Shown here: positions 27,521-37,892 of the stretch, in pieces
Layout of the letters: every line of letters starts with the position of its first letter
Numbering within the stretch: position 1 is the stretch's first letter
Made by a program: the position numbers and the translations under genes
The notes under the pieces: generated by a model
Databases searched by the model: none
The model's input: only the letters and a program-made list of their open reading frames with translations
What the model was told of the DNA's origin: nothing
NCBI GenBank assembly: GCA_028679075.1
Contig: JAJRCF010000006.1
Coordinates: forward strand, 44,927 to 108,926
Length of the DNA stretch: 64,000 nt
DNA from: Methanoregula sp.
GTDB lineage: Archaea; Halobacteriota; Methanomicrobia; Methanomicrobiales; Methanospirillaceae
Reading direction: 5' to 3'

Positions 27521-27942
27521 ACCGTTCACGTTTTGTGGGTCTGTTTTCTTTTGAATTCCGACGGTCCTTTCCCGATTCCAGGATCTGTCCGCGGGAGTTC
27601 TCCGTCATCGGATTTCCGACAACGAGCCGGCATCATTTTTTAATGCTTAACCATCCATGCTCCAGGTAATCTCACGCTCCCTGATTTTGTATACTCTTAT
27701 TCTTTTAATCAAGTATATAATAATATCCTTTTACATTCTGACGCATTTTTTATAGTTTTATTAGAAATCAAGCGAAAATTTCAATCCATTGAAATTTTTG
27801 GCACACTTTTTCAGGTATTGTATAACGATCCGCATCATGCCGGGTCCTGTAATGTGGACGCTGAACGGACGTCGCGTCTCACATGGCTTCGTTATCAGCC
27901 CTCGGAGTAATTCCAATCCGGCGAATTTTTTAAAAAAAGGGA

Positions 27943-28662
27943 TTATTTCCTGCGCTGTGATAATCCTGCGATCAGGCATAATCCCGCGAGCATCCCGCAG
28001 ACCAGCAGGGGGTCCGGGCCCGGAGAGTACGTTGTCTTTCCTGTAGGTACGGCGGCTGTTATCTCGGTTGTCACCGGTTCCGGCGTTATTTCCAGAATTG
28101 TATCTTCTGCCTCCACCGTAGGTTCCTGGGTAGGCTCCGGCGTCGGGACCGTGACCTGTGCCGTTTTCTTTATCAGCGTTCCTTTGACGAGCGTTGCACT
28201 GGGGTCCAGTTCCTGTATACGTGCGAGGATAATCTCCTGCGACTGGTTCAGGGCCGGGACCTTCCCGTTCAGGTTGACCGTGACATCGAACTGTTTCCGG
28301 GAAAAACTGAGATCCCAGCCATCCAGCCGGACCTGTGCAGCATTCCGGGACTCCAGTTCGGTTGACTTGGATGTTTCATCGTCGAGTGTCTCAATCATCG
28401 TCACCACCCAGTGCGGGTCTTTAAGATCCGTAAACATGACCAGCGTGTTGTCCTTGTCGAATGTCGAACCGGTCTCAAAGGAACTGAAACTGAACCGGTA
28501 ACTTACAACCACGTCGGTACCGGGCTGGACCGGTGCCTGGCGGGTAGAGTCTGACCAGCCCCCGAATACCCATGCCGATGCGCACGGTACCATCAACACG
28601 ATTGCCACCGCAAGGAGGCTGAATCGGAAAAAAACCTGTGATATGCTCATTGACTTTTTCAA
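27943..28662 (-). CDS. Secreted protein with C-terminal membrane anchor
   Basis: Signal peptide, P/T/E-rich stalk, C-terminal TM plus SQRRK. Confidence 0.72.
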   Translation of the reverse strand: MKKSMSISQVFFRFSLLAVAIVLMVPCASAWVFGGWSDSTRQAPVQPGTDVVVSYRFSFSSFETGSTFDKDNTLVMFTDLKDPHWVVTMIETLDDETSKSTELESRNAAQVRLDGWDLSFSRKQFDVTVNLNGKVPALNQSQEIILARIQELDPSATLVKGTLIKKTAQVTVPTPEPTQEPTVEAEDTILEITPEPVTTEITAAVPTGKTTYSPGPDPLLVCGMLAGLCLIAGLSQRRK

Positions 28663-29015
28663 AGATCAGTAACCCGATAAAGGTAACGGTTTTCATTCCG
28701 TCGGCATTCGCTTACGGTTCCTTCAGTTGTGTCAATCCTGATGGCAATGCCATGCAGGTCTTTTCAGCAAAAAACATGCCGGATTGTTCCGGGCCTGGCA
28801 AAAATTCCCTTCCGTTATTTATAGTATCCTTTTCTGGAATTATGCGATACATAGTGTTTCCGGAATATCCGGGCGCGTTTTCAAACCCGTTCCGATTATT
28901 TAATACACACAAATCACAGATAATATATAGTACACTTTTTGTAATATATTGGGATTGGCACGGGATTACCCCGGGAAAATAACTGGTATTGTAACAGAAC
29001 GGCGGGCACCTTTTC

Positions 29016-30596
29016 ATGTATTCACTACTTTATGTTGACGATGACGAGGCCATGCTTGGCGTCAACAAGATATTTCTTGAGAAAACCGGTGAATACTCGG
29101 TTGATATCGCCACATCCGCTCACGAAGCATTGGACCGGATTGCCTCAGCCGATTACGACCTGATCCTCTCCGATTACCAGATGCCCGTGATGGACGGGAT
29201 CGAACTTCTCAAGGAAGTCCGTTTGCGCCATGGGAATCTCCCCTTTATCATCTTCACCGGAAAAGGGCGGGAAGAAGTGGTGATGGAAGCCCTCAACAAC
29301 GGTGTCGATTATTATGTGCAGAAGGGGCCCGATATCAAGGGGATGCTGGCGGAACTGAAACACAAGATCAACCGGGCCATCGAGAGGAATAAGACCGGGG
29401 ACGAGCTGAAAAAGTCCCGCCAGCAGCTGACCGATATCATCAATTTCCTGCCGGATGCAACCTTTGTTATCGATACCAACGGGCGGGTGATTGCCTGGAA
29501 CCATGCGATCGAGACGATGACCGGTGTCCGGAAGGAAGATATTCTCGGGAAGGGCGATTACGAATATGCGCTCCCCTTCTGTGGGGAACGCCGGCCCCTG
29601 ATCATCGATACCGTGCTCCAGGACCCCCCGGCCCTGGAAACGCCGAGCCCCGGTTTCCGGTTCTATACGAATACCATCTCACGGGATCTCTATGCCCCGG
29701 CCCTGAACGGGGGTCGTGGTGCCCACCTATCGATCCATGCCGGCCCTCTCTGCGATCCGGACAGGATGGTGGAAGGGGCCATTGAGACGATCCGGGATAT
29801 CTCCGAGACCCATCGGATAAAACACGACCTTGACCTGGCCCGGGAGGCGAATCTCGGCTTTGCCAATATCCTGCCGGTCGGAGTCTATGAGATGGACCTG
29901 AACTGCATCCTCACGTTTGCGAATGACAAGGCATTCGAGATGTTCGGCCTCCTTCGTGAGGATTTCCCGGCCGGTATTTCAGTCCTCGATTATATCTTCC
30001 CAGAGGATCGCGAGCGGGCCTCCTCGGAAATCCGGGAGGTTACCCTGAAGGGGGGGGCGACCCACGGAAGGGAATACCTGCTCCAGAGAAAAGATGGAAG
30101 TACCTTCCCCGGCCACATTTACGCGGCACCTGTGATGGACCCCGGGACAAAAACGCCTGTAGGCCTCCGGGGTGTTATTATCGACATTACCCAGCGCAAG
30201 CTGGAGGCACAGGCACTTCACGAGAGCGAGGAGCGGCTGAAGCTTGCCCTACGGTCGGGGGATATCGGCATCTGGGACGTTGACATGCGGACCATGACCG
30301 TCCGTGATATCCATGAATGGACTGCCACGACCCTGGGGTATGCATTCGTTGCAGATGCCGTTACGATGGATATGTGCCAGTCGCACCTCCATATTGCGGA
30401 CCTCCCGAAAGTATATTTTGCATTCTACCAGCACCTGAACGGCAACACACCGTATTTTACATCCGAATTCCGTCTCCGCCATAATGATGGCAGCTGGAAA
30501 TGGGTGGCTGCCCGCGGGAAGATTATTGAACGCGATGAGAACGGCAAGCCGATGAGGATCACCGGTACGATCAGTGCAATCAGCCGGCCGGAGTAA
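29016..30596 (+). CDS. Response regulator receiver with PAS domains, no kinase domain
   Basis: MYSLLYVDDDEAMLGVNKIFLEKTGEYSVD...IFTGKGREEVV then multiple PAS/PAC. Confidence 0.9.
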   Translation: MYSLLYVDDDEAMLGVNKIFLEKTGEYSVDIATSAHEALDRIASADYDLILSDYQMPVMDGIELLKEVRLRHGNLPFIIFTGKGREEVVMEALNNGVDYYVQKGPDIKGMLAELKHKINRAIERNKTGDELKKSRQQLTDIINFLPDATFVIDTNGRVIAWNHAIETMTGVRKEDILGKGDYEYALPFCGERRPLIIDTVLQDPPALETPSPGFRFYTNTISRDLYAPALNGGRGAHLSIHAGPLCDPDRMVEGAIETIRDISETHRIKHDLDLAREANLGFANILPVGVYEMDLNCILTFANDKAFEMFGLLREDFPAGISVLDYIFPEDRERASSEIREVTLKGGATHGREYLLQRKDGSTFPGHIYAAPVMDPGTKTPVGLRGVIIDITQRKLEAQALHESEERLKLALRSGDIGIWDVDMRTMTVRDIHEWTATTLGYAFVADAVTMDMCQSHLHIADLPKVYFAFYQHLNGNTPYFTSEFRLRHNDGSWKWVAARGKIIERDENGKPMRITGTISAISRPE

Positions 30597-30809
30597 TGCG
30601 AGCCTGAGCCCTGTTTAATCGTCCAGCCCTTTTGAGTCATCCAGAACGGATGAGGCAGGGTCAGGAGGACCGGATACACCGCAACAATCCCCGGATGCGG
30701 ATACCCGCCACATCATTCCTGACAATTTATTATGTTCCGGAATGAAAGGGAAGATACCGGATGCTGCCCGGATCCGGTTGCACCCGCGTATCCTTTCCCG
30801 TGATCATCA

Positions 30810-32939
30810 ATGAGCCTCCCGCCACCCCCTCTGCCAAAGCTTAATGTCAGGACGAAGATCCTGATCATGTTCCTGGCCCTGGCCCTGATCTCTCTCATGA
30901 TAACGGGGTACGTGGCGCTCTTCACCATCACGGATGTTGCACGATCGGCAGAGTCCAGCAGTGTCAACCTGGGACGGGAGGCAATCGATGAGACGACGAC
31001 CGCCCTCCTGGAATCGGCAGAAGACCACCTTGTCCAGATCGCATCGGACCAGGCTGAGATCGCCAATGTCCTGTTCGAGGATACGGAGACCGAACTGGTG
31101 ATTCTTGCGGTACAGGCAGCAACCCTGCAGAACAATCCACCCGTACAGCCGGTCATCCCTTCTTATGATCGCTACAATCCCCCGGCTGATCCCTTCTCTG
31201 CAGTCCTGTACCGGCTGGCACCCGGGATCACGATCCCCCCTGGTTCTCCTGAATTCAGGAGGTCTGCCGGTATGGACGACCTCCTCCGGGGCGCCTATGT
31301 CGCGGATGCCAACCTGACCTCTGTCTACCTTGCCACGGACTCCGGTATCCTGCGTGTGTATCCGTGGCAGAACCTGACGGATGAGACGTATGATCCCCGC
31401 GAACGGGACTGGTTTACCGGGGCAAAGAAGACGCCGGAAGTGTACTGGACCGAACCCTATCCGGACGCGGCACAACATGGACTTGTCGTGACCTCGTCAA
31501 AAGCCATTGCAACTCCTGATGGCACATGGGTCATCGCGTGTGATGTAACGGTCGACGTGATCAACTCTGCATTCCTGAATACGTCCATCCCCGTCAACGG
31601 GTATGCGGTCCTCCTGGCAAGCGACGGGGATATCATCAGCCGCCCGGGCCTGTCAGCCGGTAACCTGTCCTGGGACCAGCCGTTCTCGCAGGAAAATATC
31701 TTTGAAAGCAGCAATCCTGCCCTCCTCTCCCTGGGGAAGAACATGACTGCCGGAAAGACCGGTGTCGAGAGAGTGTGGTTTGGCAGGCGGGAGGTCTTTG
31801 TTGCATATGCCCCGGTCAGGTCCATGAACTGGAGTTTTGCCGTCTCAATGCCTGTGGACGAGGTAACCGCACCGGTAGATGCGACCCGGGCAAAGATCGC
31901 GAGATCAACGGTGGAGGCCGGGCAGAGCATCGACCAGCGGACCGGGCAGATTGCCGTCCTGTTCTCCGCCCTTTTCTGCATCATCCTTGCCATTGTCATT
32001 GCTCTCGCCGTATACCTGTCCCGGATCATCACACGGCCGGTGGAGGTCCTCAAGAATGCGGCTCTCGCCCTTGGCCACGGTGATCTCAGGCACCGTGTCA
32101 GCCTCAGCACCGGTGATGAATTCGAGGACCTGGGGCATTCGTTCAACCAGATGGCCGCGGACCTCCAACAGAATATCGATACCCTCCAGCGTACGACGGC
32201 CGAGAAGGAGCGGTACAAAAAAGAGATGGAGATCGCAAAGGAGATCCAGGTGACGATCCTCCCGGAATCCATGCCGGTGATCCCCGGGTTTGAGGTTGGA
32301 GCGACCACCATCCCGGCAATGGAGATCGGTGGTGACCTGTATGATTTTATTCCCGTAACCGGGGACCGGTGGGGATTTGTGATCGCCGATGTATCCGGGA
32401 AAGGCGTGAGTGCTGCACTGTACATGGCGCTCTGCCGGACCCTGATCCGCGTATGCGGCACCGAACAGGACAATCCCCATGACGTAATCCGGAAAGCGAA
32501 CCGGCTCATTTACGAGGACGGCCGGTCGAGCATGTTCATCACGGTGTTTTACGGGGTTCTCGACCCGAAGAAGATGACCCTGTCGTACGTGAATGCCGGC
32601 CACAACCCCCCGCTGCTGGTCCGGGGCGACCCCCCGGGGGCGGAGATACTGGAAGGCCATGGGATTGCCCTCGGGGTAGTGGACGATGTCAGTATCCCGT
32701 TATCATCCATCCCTCTTGAACCCGGGGACCTCATCGTCCTCTATACGGATGGTGTCACCGAGGCGTTCAATGCGCAGAATGAATATTTCGGCGAGGAGCG
32801 GCTGGTTGCATCCCTCTGCAGGAACACGTCCCGCCCCGTACAGGAGATTATGGCCGCACTCCTTGAAGATATCAGGGAATTTTGCGGCACGGCCCCACAA
32901 TCGGATGACATCACCCTTATCCTGGTCCGTGTGCCCTGA
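30810..32939 (+). CDS. dCache-HAMP-PP2C (RsbU/SpoIIE-like) serine phosphatase
   Basis: N-terminal TM and Cache (DPRERDWFTGAKKTPEVYWTEPY), HAMP (ITRPVEVLKNAALALGHGDLRHRV), PP2C GGDLYDF, IADVSGKGVSAALYMA. Confidence 0.92.
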   Translation: MSLPPPPLPKLNVRTKILIMFLALALISLMITGYVALFTITDVARSAESSSVNLGREAIDETTTALLESAEDHLVQIASDQAEIANVLFEDTETELVILAVQAATLQNNPPVQPVIPSYDRYNPPADPFSAVLYRLAPGITIPPGSPEFRRSAGMDDLLRGAYVADANLTSVYLATDSGILRVYPWQNLTDETYDPRERDWFTGAKKTPEVYWTEPYPDAAQHGLVVTSSKAIATPDGTWVIACDVTVDVINSAFLNTSIPVNGYAVLLASDGDIISRPGLSAGNLSWDQPFSQENIFESSNPALLSLGKNMTAGKTGVERVWFGRREVFVAYAPVRSMNWSFAVSMPVDEVTAPVDATRAKIARSTVEAGQSIDQRTGQIAVLFSALFCIILAIVIALAVYLSRIITRPVEVLKNAALALGHGDLRHRVSLSTGDEFEDLGHSFNQMAADLQQNIDTLQRTTAEKERYKKEMEIAKEIQVTILPESMPVIPGFEVGATTIPAMEIGGDLYDFIPVTGDRWGFVIADVSGKGVSAALYMALCRTLIRVCGTEQDNPHDVIRKANRLIYEDGRSSMFITVFYGVLDPKKMTLSYVNAGHNPPLLVRGDPPGAEILEGHGIALGVVDDVSIPLSSIPLEPGDLIVLYTDGVTEAFNAQNEYFGEERLVASLCRNTSRPVQEIMAALLEDIREFCGTAPQSDDITLILVRVP

Positions 32940-33001
32940 ATGACTCGTGGCATACCGTTTGCACCAGCTTTGTACATCCTCCCGCACGGGAGTCCGGGTG
33001 G

Positions 33002-33619
33002 TTATTCCGAATGAGCGGATCCGGTCTTCTTTTCTATAACCGGATATTCCCTGTCGGAAGGGGACGGGTTGCGGTCAGGGAAGCGTGCCTCATTGAATTT
33101 CCTGATGCCCTCCGGCACATGTCCGGAATCCCCGGATAAATTGTCGTCAAGCATCGTGATGAGCGCCTCAATCCCCGAGATGTCGTAATCCCCTTTCAGT
33201 TCCCTGCATAATTCCCCGATAAGATCCCGCCGTGATATATCGCAGCCCTCGTCCGGGTTGATCTGGCCAAGATGCACGTAGCAGACTGCTGCATGGTACC
33301 TGTGGGCGAACGTCTGGAGATCGTAAAATAACCGGTCGCGGTACTCCTTTCCTTTCTCTTTATTGAATGTGTCCAGTCTCTGCGTGATCCGGTGGTATTC
33401 CTTAACGAGTGCCGCATAATCGGGTTCACTGCCATCAAACGAGTTGAGCAGTATCCGGATCGAACACTTCTCATAATAGGGGGCGCTGGCATATCCCGGG
33501 CCGGGATTCCCCGGCTCGCTGAAATGCCCCGTTATATCGTCGATTGATTGCTCGAATTTCTGCAGGTGGTGCCGTATATAGTCGGTAGCAGCGGGTGTCA
33601 TAGGCAATCCTTGGGTCAA
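33002..33619 (-). CDS. Hypothetical protein
   Basis: 205-aa ORF, soluble, no recognised family. Confidence 0.6.
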   Translation of the reverse strand: MTQGLPMTPAATDYIRHHLQKFEQSIDDITGHFSEPGNPGPGYASAPYYEKCSIRILLNSFDGSEPDYAALVKEYHRITQRLDTFNKEKGKEYRDRLFYDLQTFAHRYHAAVCYVHLGQINPDEGCDISRRDLIGELCRELKGDYDISGIEALITMLDDNLSGDSGHVPEGIRKFNEARFPDRNPSPSDREYPVIEKKTGSAHSE

Positions 33620-33782
33620 GGAGTGATGGGAACAGGGTGATGAGAGTGAAAGAGATTGCAGTAAAATATGTGGGTGTTTTTTCCCTTAAATCTCTTCCAG
33701 TTTCATTGTACGTGATACGGCCCGGCAGGTCCATGCATGCCGGTATTTATCTGGAAAAAGAGTGTATTGATCTATACCAATC

Positions 33783-34751
33783 ATGTCTCATGCATGTGCA
33801 CCAGGTGATACGGACAGAGGATCCTTCGCCACCAAGCAGCGGACGGTCCTCGTAAGCCTGATCGTTGATTTTGTCCTCTGGATTCCCGATATCGTCGCAG
33901 CCATACTCTCCGGATCGATCGTCCTGTTCGCGGATGCGCTGAAATGTGCCAATGAAATTCTTGCCACGTTCTTTGCCTACCTTACCCTCCGCAAGATGGC
34001 AAAAGGCGGCGGAGGGGCATATGATTACGGCCTCGGAAAATTCGAGACGATCACGTCCATAATCACCGGAGGCGTGATGTTCGTCTCCCTTGCCCTTGTC
34101 TTCTCTGTCGCGGTTTACCGGATCGCCGTGCCGGCAGAGCTCGTTCACGAAGGGGCGTACCTTGGTATCGTGCTCATGGTCATCGGTGTCTGCATGAACA
34201 GCTGGCTGTGGAGGAAGAACTACCGCTTGTTCTTAAACGAGCCGTCACCGATTATCGACTCGCAGTGGCGCCTCTTCCGGACCAAGGCTTTCTCGGATTT
34301 CTCGGTCCTCGTGTCCCTGATCGCAACACTGGCACTCTCGCACTATGCCTGGTCCCTGTACATCGATCCGCTGGCATCCTTCATCATCGCCGGCTTCCTG
34401 CTCACTTCCGGGTACCGGGTCATTACCTCATCCCTCCCGGACCTCCTCGACAAGACGCTTGACGAGGAACTCCAGATGGTGATCGTCCGCCACCTTGCGG
34501 AATTCTTCGACGACTATACTGCACTCCACGGAGTCCGCTCGCGCCGTTCCGGCACCAATGTCTATATCGAGATCTTCTTAGAATTCGATGGCAACAGGAA
34601 AATGTCCGAAGTGCAGGGGAGTATCAACAGGATCCGGGCATCTCTTGAGAAGAATATCCCCAAAAGCTCGGTCAGTATCGTGCCTACAGACGGGTTTGTG
34701 CCGGGCGGGACACCTGGTGGCCAATCGCCGGCTCCCGGTCCAAAAACCTGA
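33783..34751 (+). CDS. Cation diffusion facilitator family transporter
   Basis: TVLVSLIVDFVLWIPDIVAAILSGSIVLFADALK and GLGKFETITSII; C-terminal cytoplasmic domain. Confidence 0.88.
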   Translation: MSHACAPGDTDRGSFATKQRTVLVSLIVDFVLWIPDIVAAILSGSIVLFADALKCANEILATFFAYLTLRKMAKGGGGAYDYGLGKFETITSIITGGVMFVSLALVFSVAVYRIAVPAELVHEGAYLGIVLMVIGVCMNSWLWRKNYRLFLNEPSPIIDSQWRLFRTKAFSDFSVLVSLIATLALSHYAWSLYIDPLASFIIAGFLLTSGYRVITSSLPDLLDKTLDEELQMVIVRHLAEFFDDYTALHGVRSRRSGTNVYIEIFLEFDGNRKMSEVQGSINRIRASLEKNIPKSSVSIVPTDGFVPGGTPGGQSPAPGPKT

Positions 34752-34784
34752 CCGGGGTCCTTTTTCCCCGGCCGTGATCCCCGT

Positions 34785-36692
34785 CTATACTTCAGGCTGC
34801 TGCTGGGTGGCGCAATGGAATGTGCCGGACCCCTCGACCATTGCCCGGGCATTGATCCCGATGACCGTCCGGCCGGGGAAGAGTCCCTCCAGGATCTTCA
34901 ATGCCACGGCATCGTTAGGGTCATTGAAGACCGGGACGATCACGACGGTATTCCCGATATAGAAATTTGTATAGCTTGCCGGGTAGCGCTGCTCTTCATC
35001 CTCGACTTTTCCCGGCATCGGCAGCTTCACGACTGTGAGTGGCCGGCCGTCCTGATCGCGCGACTGGAGAAGGATCTCGTAATTTTCATTGAGAGCGGAA
35101 TAATTGGCGTCTGTGGTATCGGTCTCGAAGGCGCATACTACGGTTGACGGGCCGACGAAACGTGCAATGTCATCGATATGCCCGTCCGTATCGTCTCCGA
35201 CAATTCCCTTGTTGAGCCAGATGACGTTCTCGATGCCGAGATACTCGCAGAGCCGGTCTTCGATCTGCTCCCGGGTCAGGGAGGGGTTGCGGTTGGGATT
35301 GAGGAGGCAGGCACGGGTTGTCAGTACGGTCCCCCTGCCGTTCGTATCGATCGATCCCCCCTCCATGACGATACCGGGTTCAAAGATCGGCAGGATGAGC
35401 CGTCGGTTCATCACACGGGGGATCTTCCCGTCACTGATCTGGTCATCATACTTGCCGCCCCAGGCATTGAACTCCCAGCGCACCATTGCGATCTTCCCCA
35501 GTGCACGGCTGACGACAAATGTCGGGCCATAGTCGCGGATCCAGACATCGGAGTAATCACTGGTGTGGAGGATTACCCGTTCGAGGTCGACACCCATCTC
35601 CCGCAGTTTTGCCCTCACTTTCCGGTGGATAACCGCTGTCGGGACAAAGACCTCCACGCGTTCCGAGGTGTGGACATGGGCAATGAACTCAAAGTATGCC
35701 CGCTCCACGGCGGGGATGTCCAGGAATGTCCGTGGGTTATGGGGCCATGCGATCCAGACCGCATCGTGGGGTTCCCACTCGGCCGGCATATGGAACCCCC
35801 GGTTCCGCGGTGTATCCCCGGGACGCAGGGAGGGGAACGCGCCATCGGTGCCCGCGAATGGCACGGTGATACGGCCATAGGTATCAGGGCGCCGGTTACG
35901 GAGGAAACCCCAGGAATCCTGTACACCGGCATTCATGGACAGGTCAACCGGGACAACCAGGTTCTCCTCGCCATCCCCCGCCCGTGCCAGGACCTTCCCG
36001 AATGCGTCTGCCACAAACGATCCACCGAAGAACCGGGTTCCTCCCTCAATCCCGACCCGGTTCACTGCAACGATATGGACACTGTTCGCAATCGCGTGGC
36101 TGCGCTGGATGAGTTCCCATGCGTCATGCCAGTTGCCTTCATCAGGCTCGTCCGGCCCCGGGTGGCCGATGGCAGTCGGGTAAAAGATGATCTCCGCCCC
36201 TTCCAGTGCCACAGACCGGGCCGCTTCCGGGAACCACTGGTCAAAACATATGAGTACTGCGATGCGTCCGTAGCGCGTTGGGAATACCCGGTAGGTATCA
36301 CCGGGATAGAAATATCCCTTCTCGTAGAAGCCCGGGTCCTGGGGGATGTGGACTTTCCGGTACGGTTCGGAGAGGTTTCCGTCCGCATCGATGACAACGG
36401 CAGCATTGCAGAACTTTCCGCCAACTGTCCTCTCAAAAACCGGGACGATGATGACAACCTGGTATTTACGGGCGACTGCGGCAAACAGGCAGGTTGACTT
36501 TCCCGGGATTGTCTCGGCAGACGACCATGCGTCCGTGCCGGGATGTTGTGGGAAATACCGGGTCGCGTAGAGCTCGGGGAGGCAGATGATCTTCGCACCG
36601 TTTTGTGCCGCTTCCACTACCTTGCGGCGTGCCTTTTCGATATTTTCATCCGTATCGGGACTCATCGCCATCTGGATGAGCCCGACGGTCAC
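34785..36692 (-). CDS. Fused N-carbamoylputrescine amidase (AguB-like) - agmatine deiminase (AguA-like)
   Basis: N-terminal nitrilase with CLPELY / RKVHIPQD / VLICFDQW triad regions; C-terminal AGAT-fold deiminase (MPAEWEPHDAVWIAWPHN, DVWIRDYGPTFVV, GSGTFHCATQQ); single ORF, GTG start after GGGGGAA. Confidence 0.93.
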   Translation of the reverse strand: MTVGLIQMAMSPDTDENIEKARRKVVEAAQNGAKIICLPELYATRYFPQHPGTDAWSSAETIPGKSTCLFAAVARKYQVVIIVPVFERTVGGKFCNAAVVIDADGNLSEPYRKVHIPQDPGFYEKGYFYPGDTYRVFPTRYGRIAVLICFDQWFPEAARSVALEGAEIIFYPTAIGHPGPDEPDEGNWHDAWELIQRSHAIANSVHIVAVNRVGIEGGTRFFGGSFVADAFGKVLARAGDGEENLVVPVDLSMNAGVQDSWGFLRNRRPDTYGRITVPFAGTDGAFPSLRPGDTPRNRGFHMPAEWEPHDAVWIAWPHNPRTFLDIPAVERAYFEFIAHVHTSERVEVFVPTAVIHRKVRAKLREMGVDLERVILHTSDYSDVWIRDYGPTFVVSRALGKIAMVRWEFNAWGGKYDDQISDGKIPRVMNRRLILPIFEPGIVMEGGSIDTNGRGTVLTTRACLLNPNRNPSLTREQIEDRLCEYLGIENVIWLNKGIVGDDTDGHIDDIARFVGPSTVVCAFETDTTDANYSALNENYEILLQSRDQDGRPLTVVKLPMPGKVEDEEQRYPASYTNFYIGNTVVIVPVFNDPNDAVALKILEGLFPGRTVIGINARAMVEGSGTFHCATQQQPEV

Positions 36693-36974
36693 TTCCCCCA
36701 GTTCAACACACCTCGTGCTGTATGGATTTTTCCTGATCGGATATCAGGGTATCCATATCGTCACATGATGTACTGTTGTGGAACCGGGGATGGCATCCTG
36801 CAGGGCCCGTACGTTCCCGGGTATATCCTGATCCTCCGGATCTCCCGGATATATAACGATAAAATACTCCGGGAAGTTCCCGGGCCAGGTGTCTTTTTGG
36901 ATCGCTTTTAAAACCAACGAATTACAGTCACATTTATCAGCGTCAATGGTAAATTCCAATAACAAAGGGACTGC

Positions 36975-37421
36975 ATGAAGAAGAATACATTCTATATCCT
37001 GTCCGGGTGCATCGCACTTGTCCTGCTCGCGGTTTTCTGGTATTCAGTCGAGGTCCACAATCCCCTGTTTATCGAGATTGCCTTTGTTATTGGAATTCTC
37101 ATTGCATACCTGGCCCGGAAGAAGGTCACCGATCTCATCGAAGATGAACGGAGTACAAAGATCACCGAACAGGCCGTGCTCCGGACCTTCCAGATCTTCT
37201 GGGTCGGGTTCTGTGCGTTCTCGATCGGGGCGGTCATGCAGATCCTGTATGTCCCGCAATTCCCCCGGGAATTTTTCTTCACTCGCCAGCCGGAAATAAT
37301 CTCCCCCCGGATGATGGGGTATTTCCAGCTGGGGCTCCTTTGCCTGACAATCTTCCTGTATGTCGGGTTCAGGATGTATTATGCCCGGAAATATGGGGAA
37401 TGGGAGACCGATGAAGAATAA
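36975..37421 (+). CDS. DUF2178-like membrane protein
   Basis: DLIEDERSTKITEQAVLRTFQIFW between TM segments; paired with Xre regulator. Confidence 0.75.
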   Translation: MKKNTFYILSGCIALVLLAVFWYSVEVHNPLFIEIAFVIGILIAYLARKKVTDLIEDERSTKITEQAVLRTFQIFWVGFCAFSIGAVMQILYVPQFPREFFFTRQPEIISPRMMGYFQLGLLCLTIFLYVGFRMYYARKYGEWETDEE

Positions 37422-37629
37422 GATCAAGGTATTCCGGGCAATGTATGATCTCACCCAGGAAGACCTTGCACAGGCAATCGGCGTAACGCGGCAGACCATC
37501 CTTGCCATCGAGAAGGGAAAGTATGTCCCCTCCCTCGAACTTGCCTTCCGGATTGCACGGTATTTCAAGGTCAATATTGAAGAGGTGTTCACCTACGATG
37601 AGGAATCCCGTACCGTCGACGAGAAGTAA
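37411..37629 (+). CDS. Xre-family HTH regulator
   Basis: MKNKIKVFRAMYDLTQEDLAQAIGVTRQTILAIEKGKYVPSLELAFRIARYFKVNIEEVF. Confidence 0.92.
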   Translation: MKNKIKVFRAMYDLTQEDLAQAIGVTRQTILAIEKGKYVPSLELAFRIARYFKVNIEEVFTYDEESRTVDEK

Positions 37630-37892
37630 CCTCGGTATCCGTGCTGATGGGAAACATTGATTTTTTCTTTTTTGTGCCTGTTTTTTTGCGAATGATGATG
37701 CGCGGGAGGTCCTGTCCGGATTGCTCCTTTACCATTGTCATGACTGAATGCTCACCAACCGGATACGTGGGGGATGAAAAGTTATAATATACAAAATGTT
37801 AAAAATAACTTACAATTTGTGAACCTGCACATGCCGGTCCCGTAGTGGGCCCTCGTATGGTGCACAACCTGAATTCCATCAAAGGAGAATAC

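Noticed and set aside
35178-36497. 439-aa plus-strand ORF
   Set aside because: Antisense to the confident AguB-AguA fusion gene
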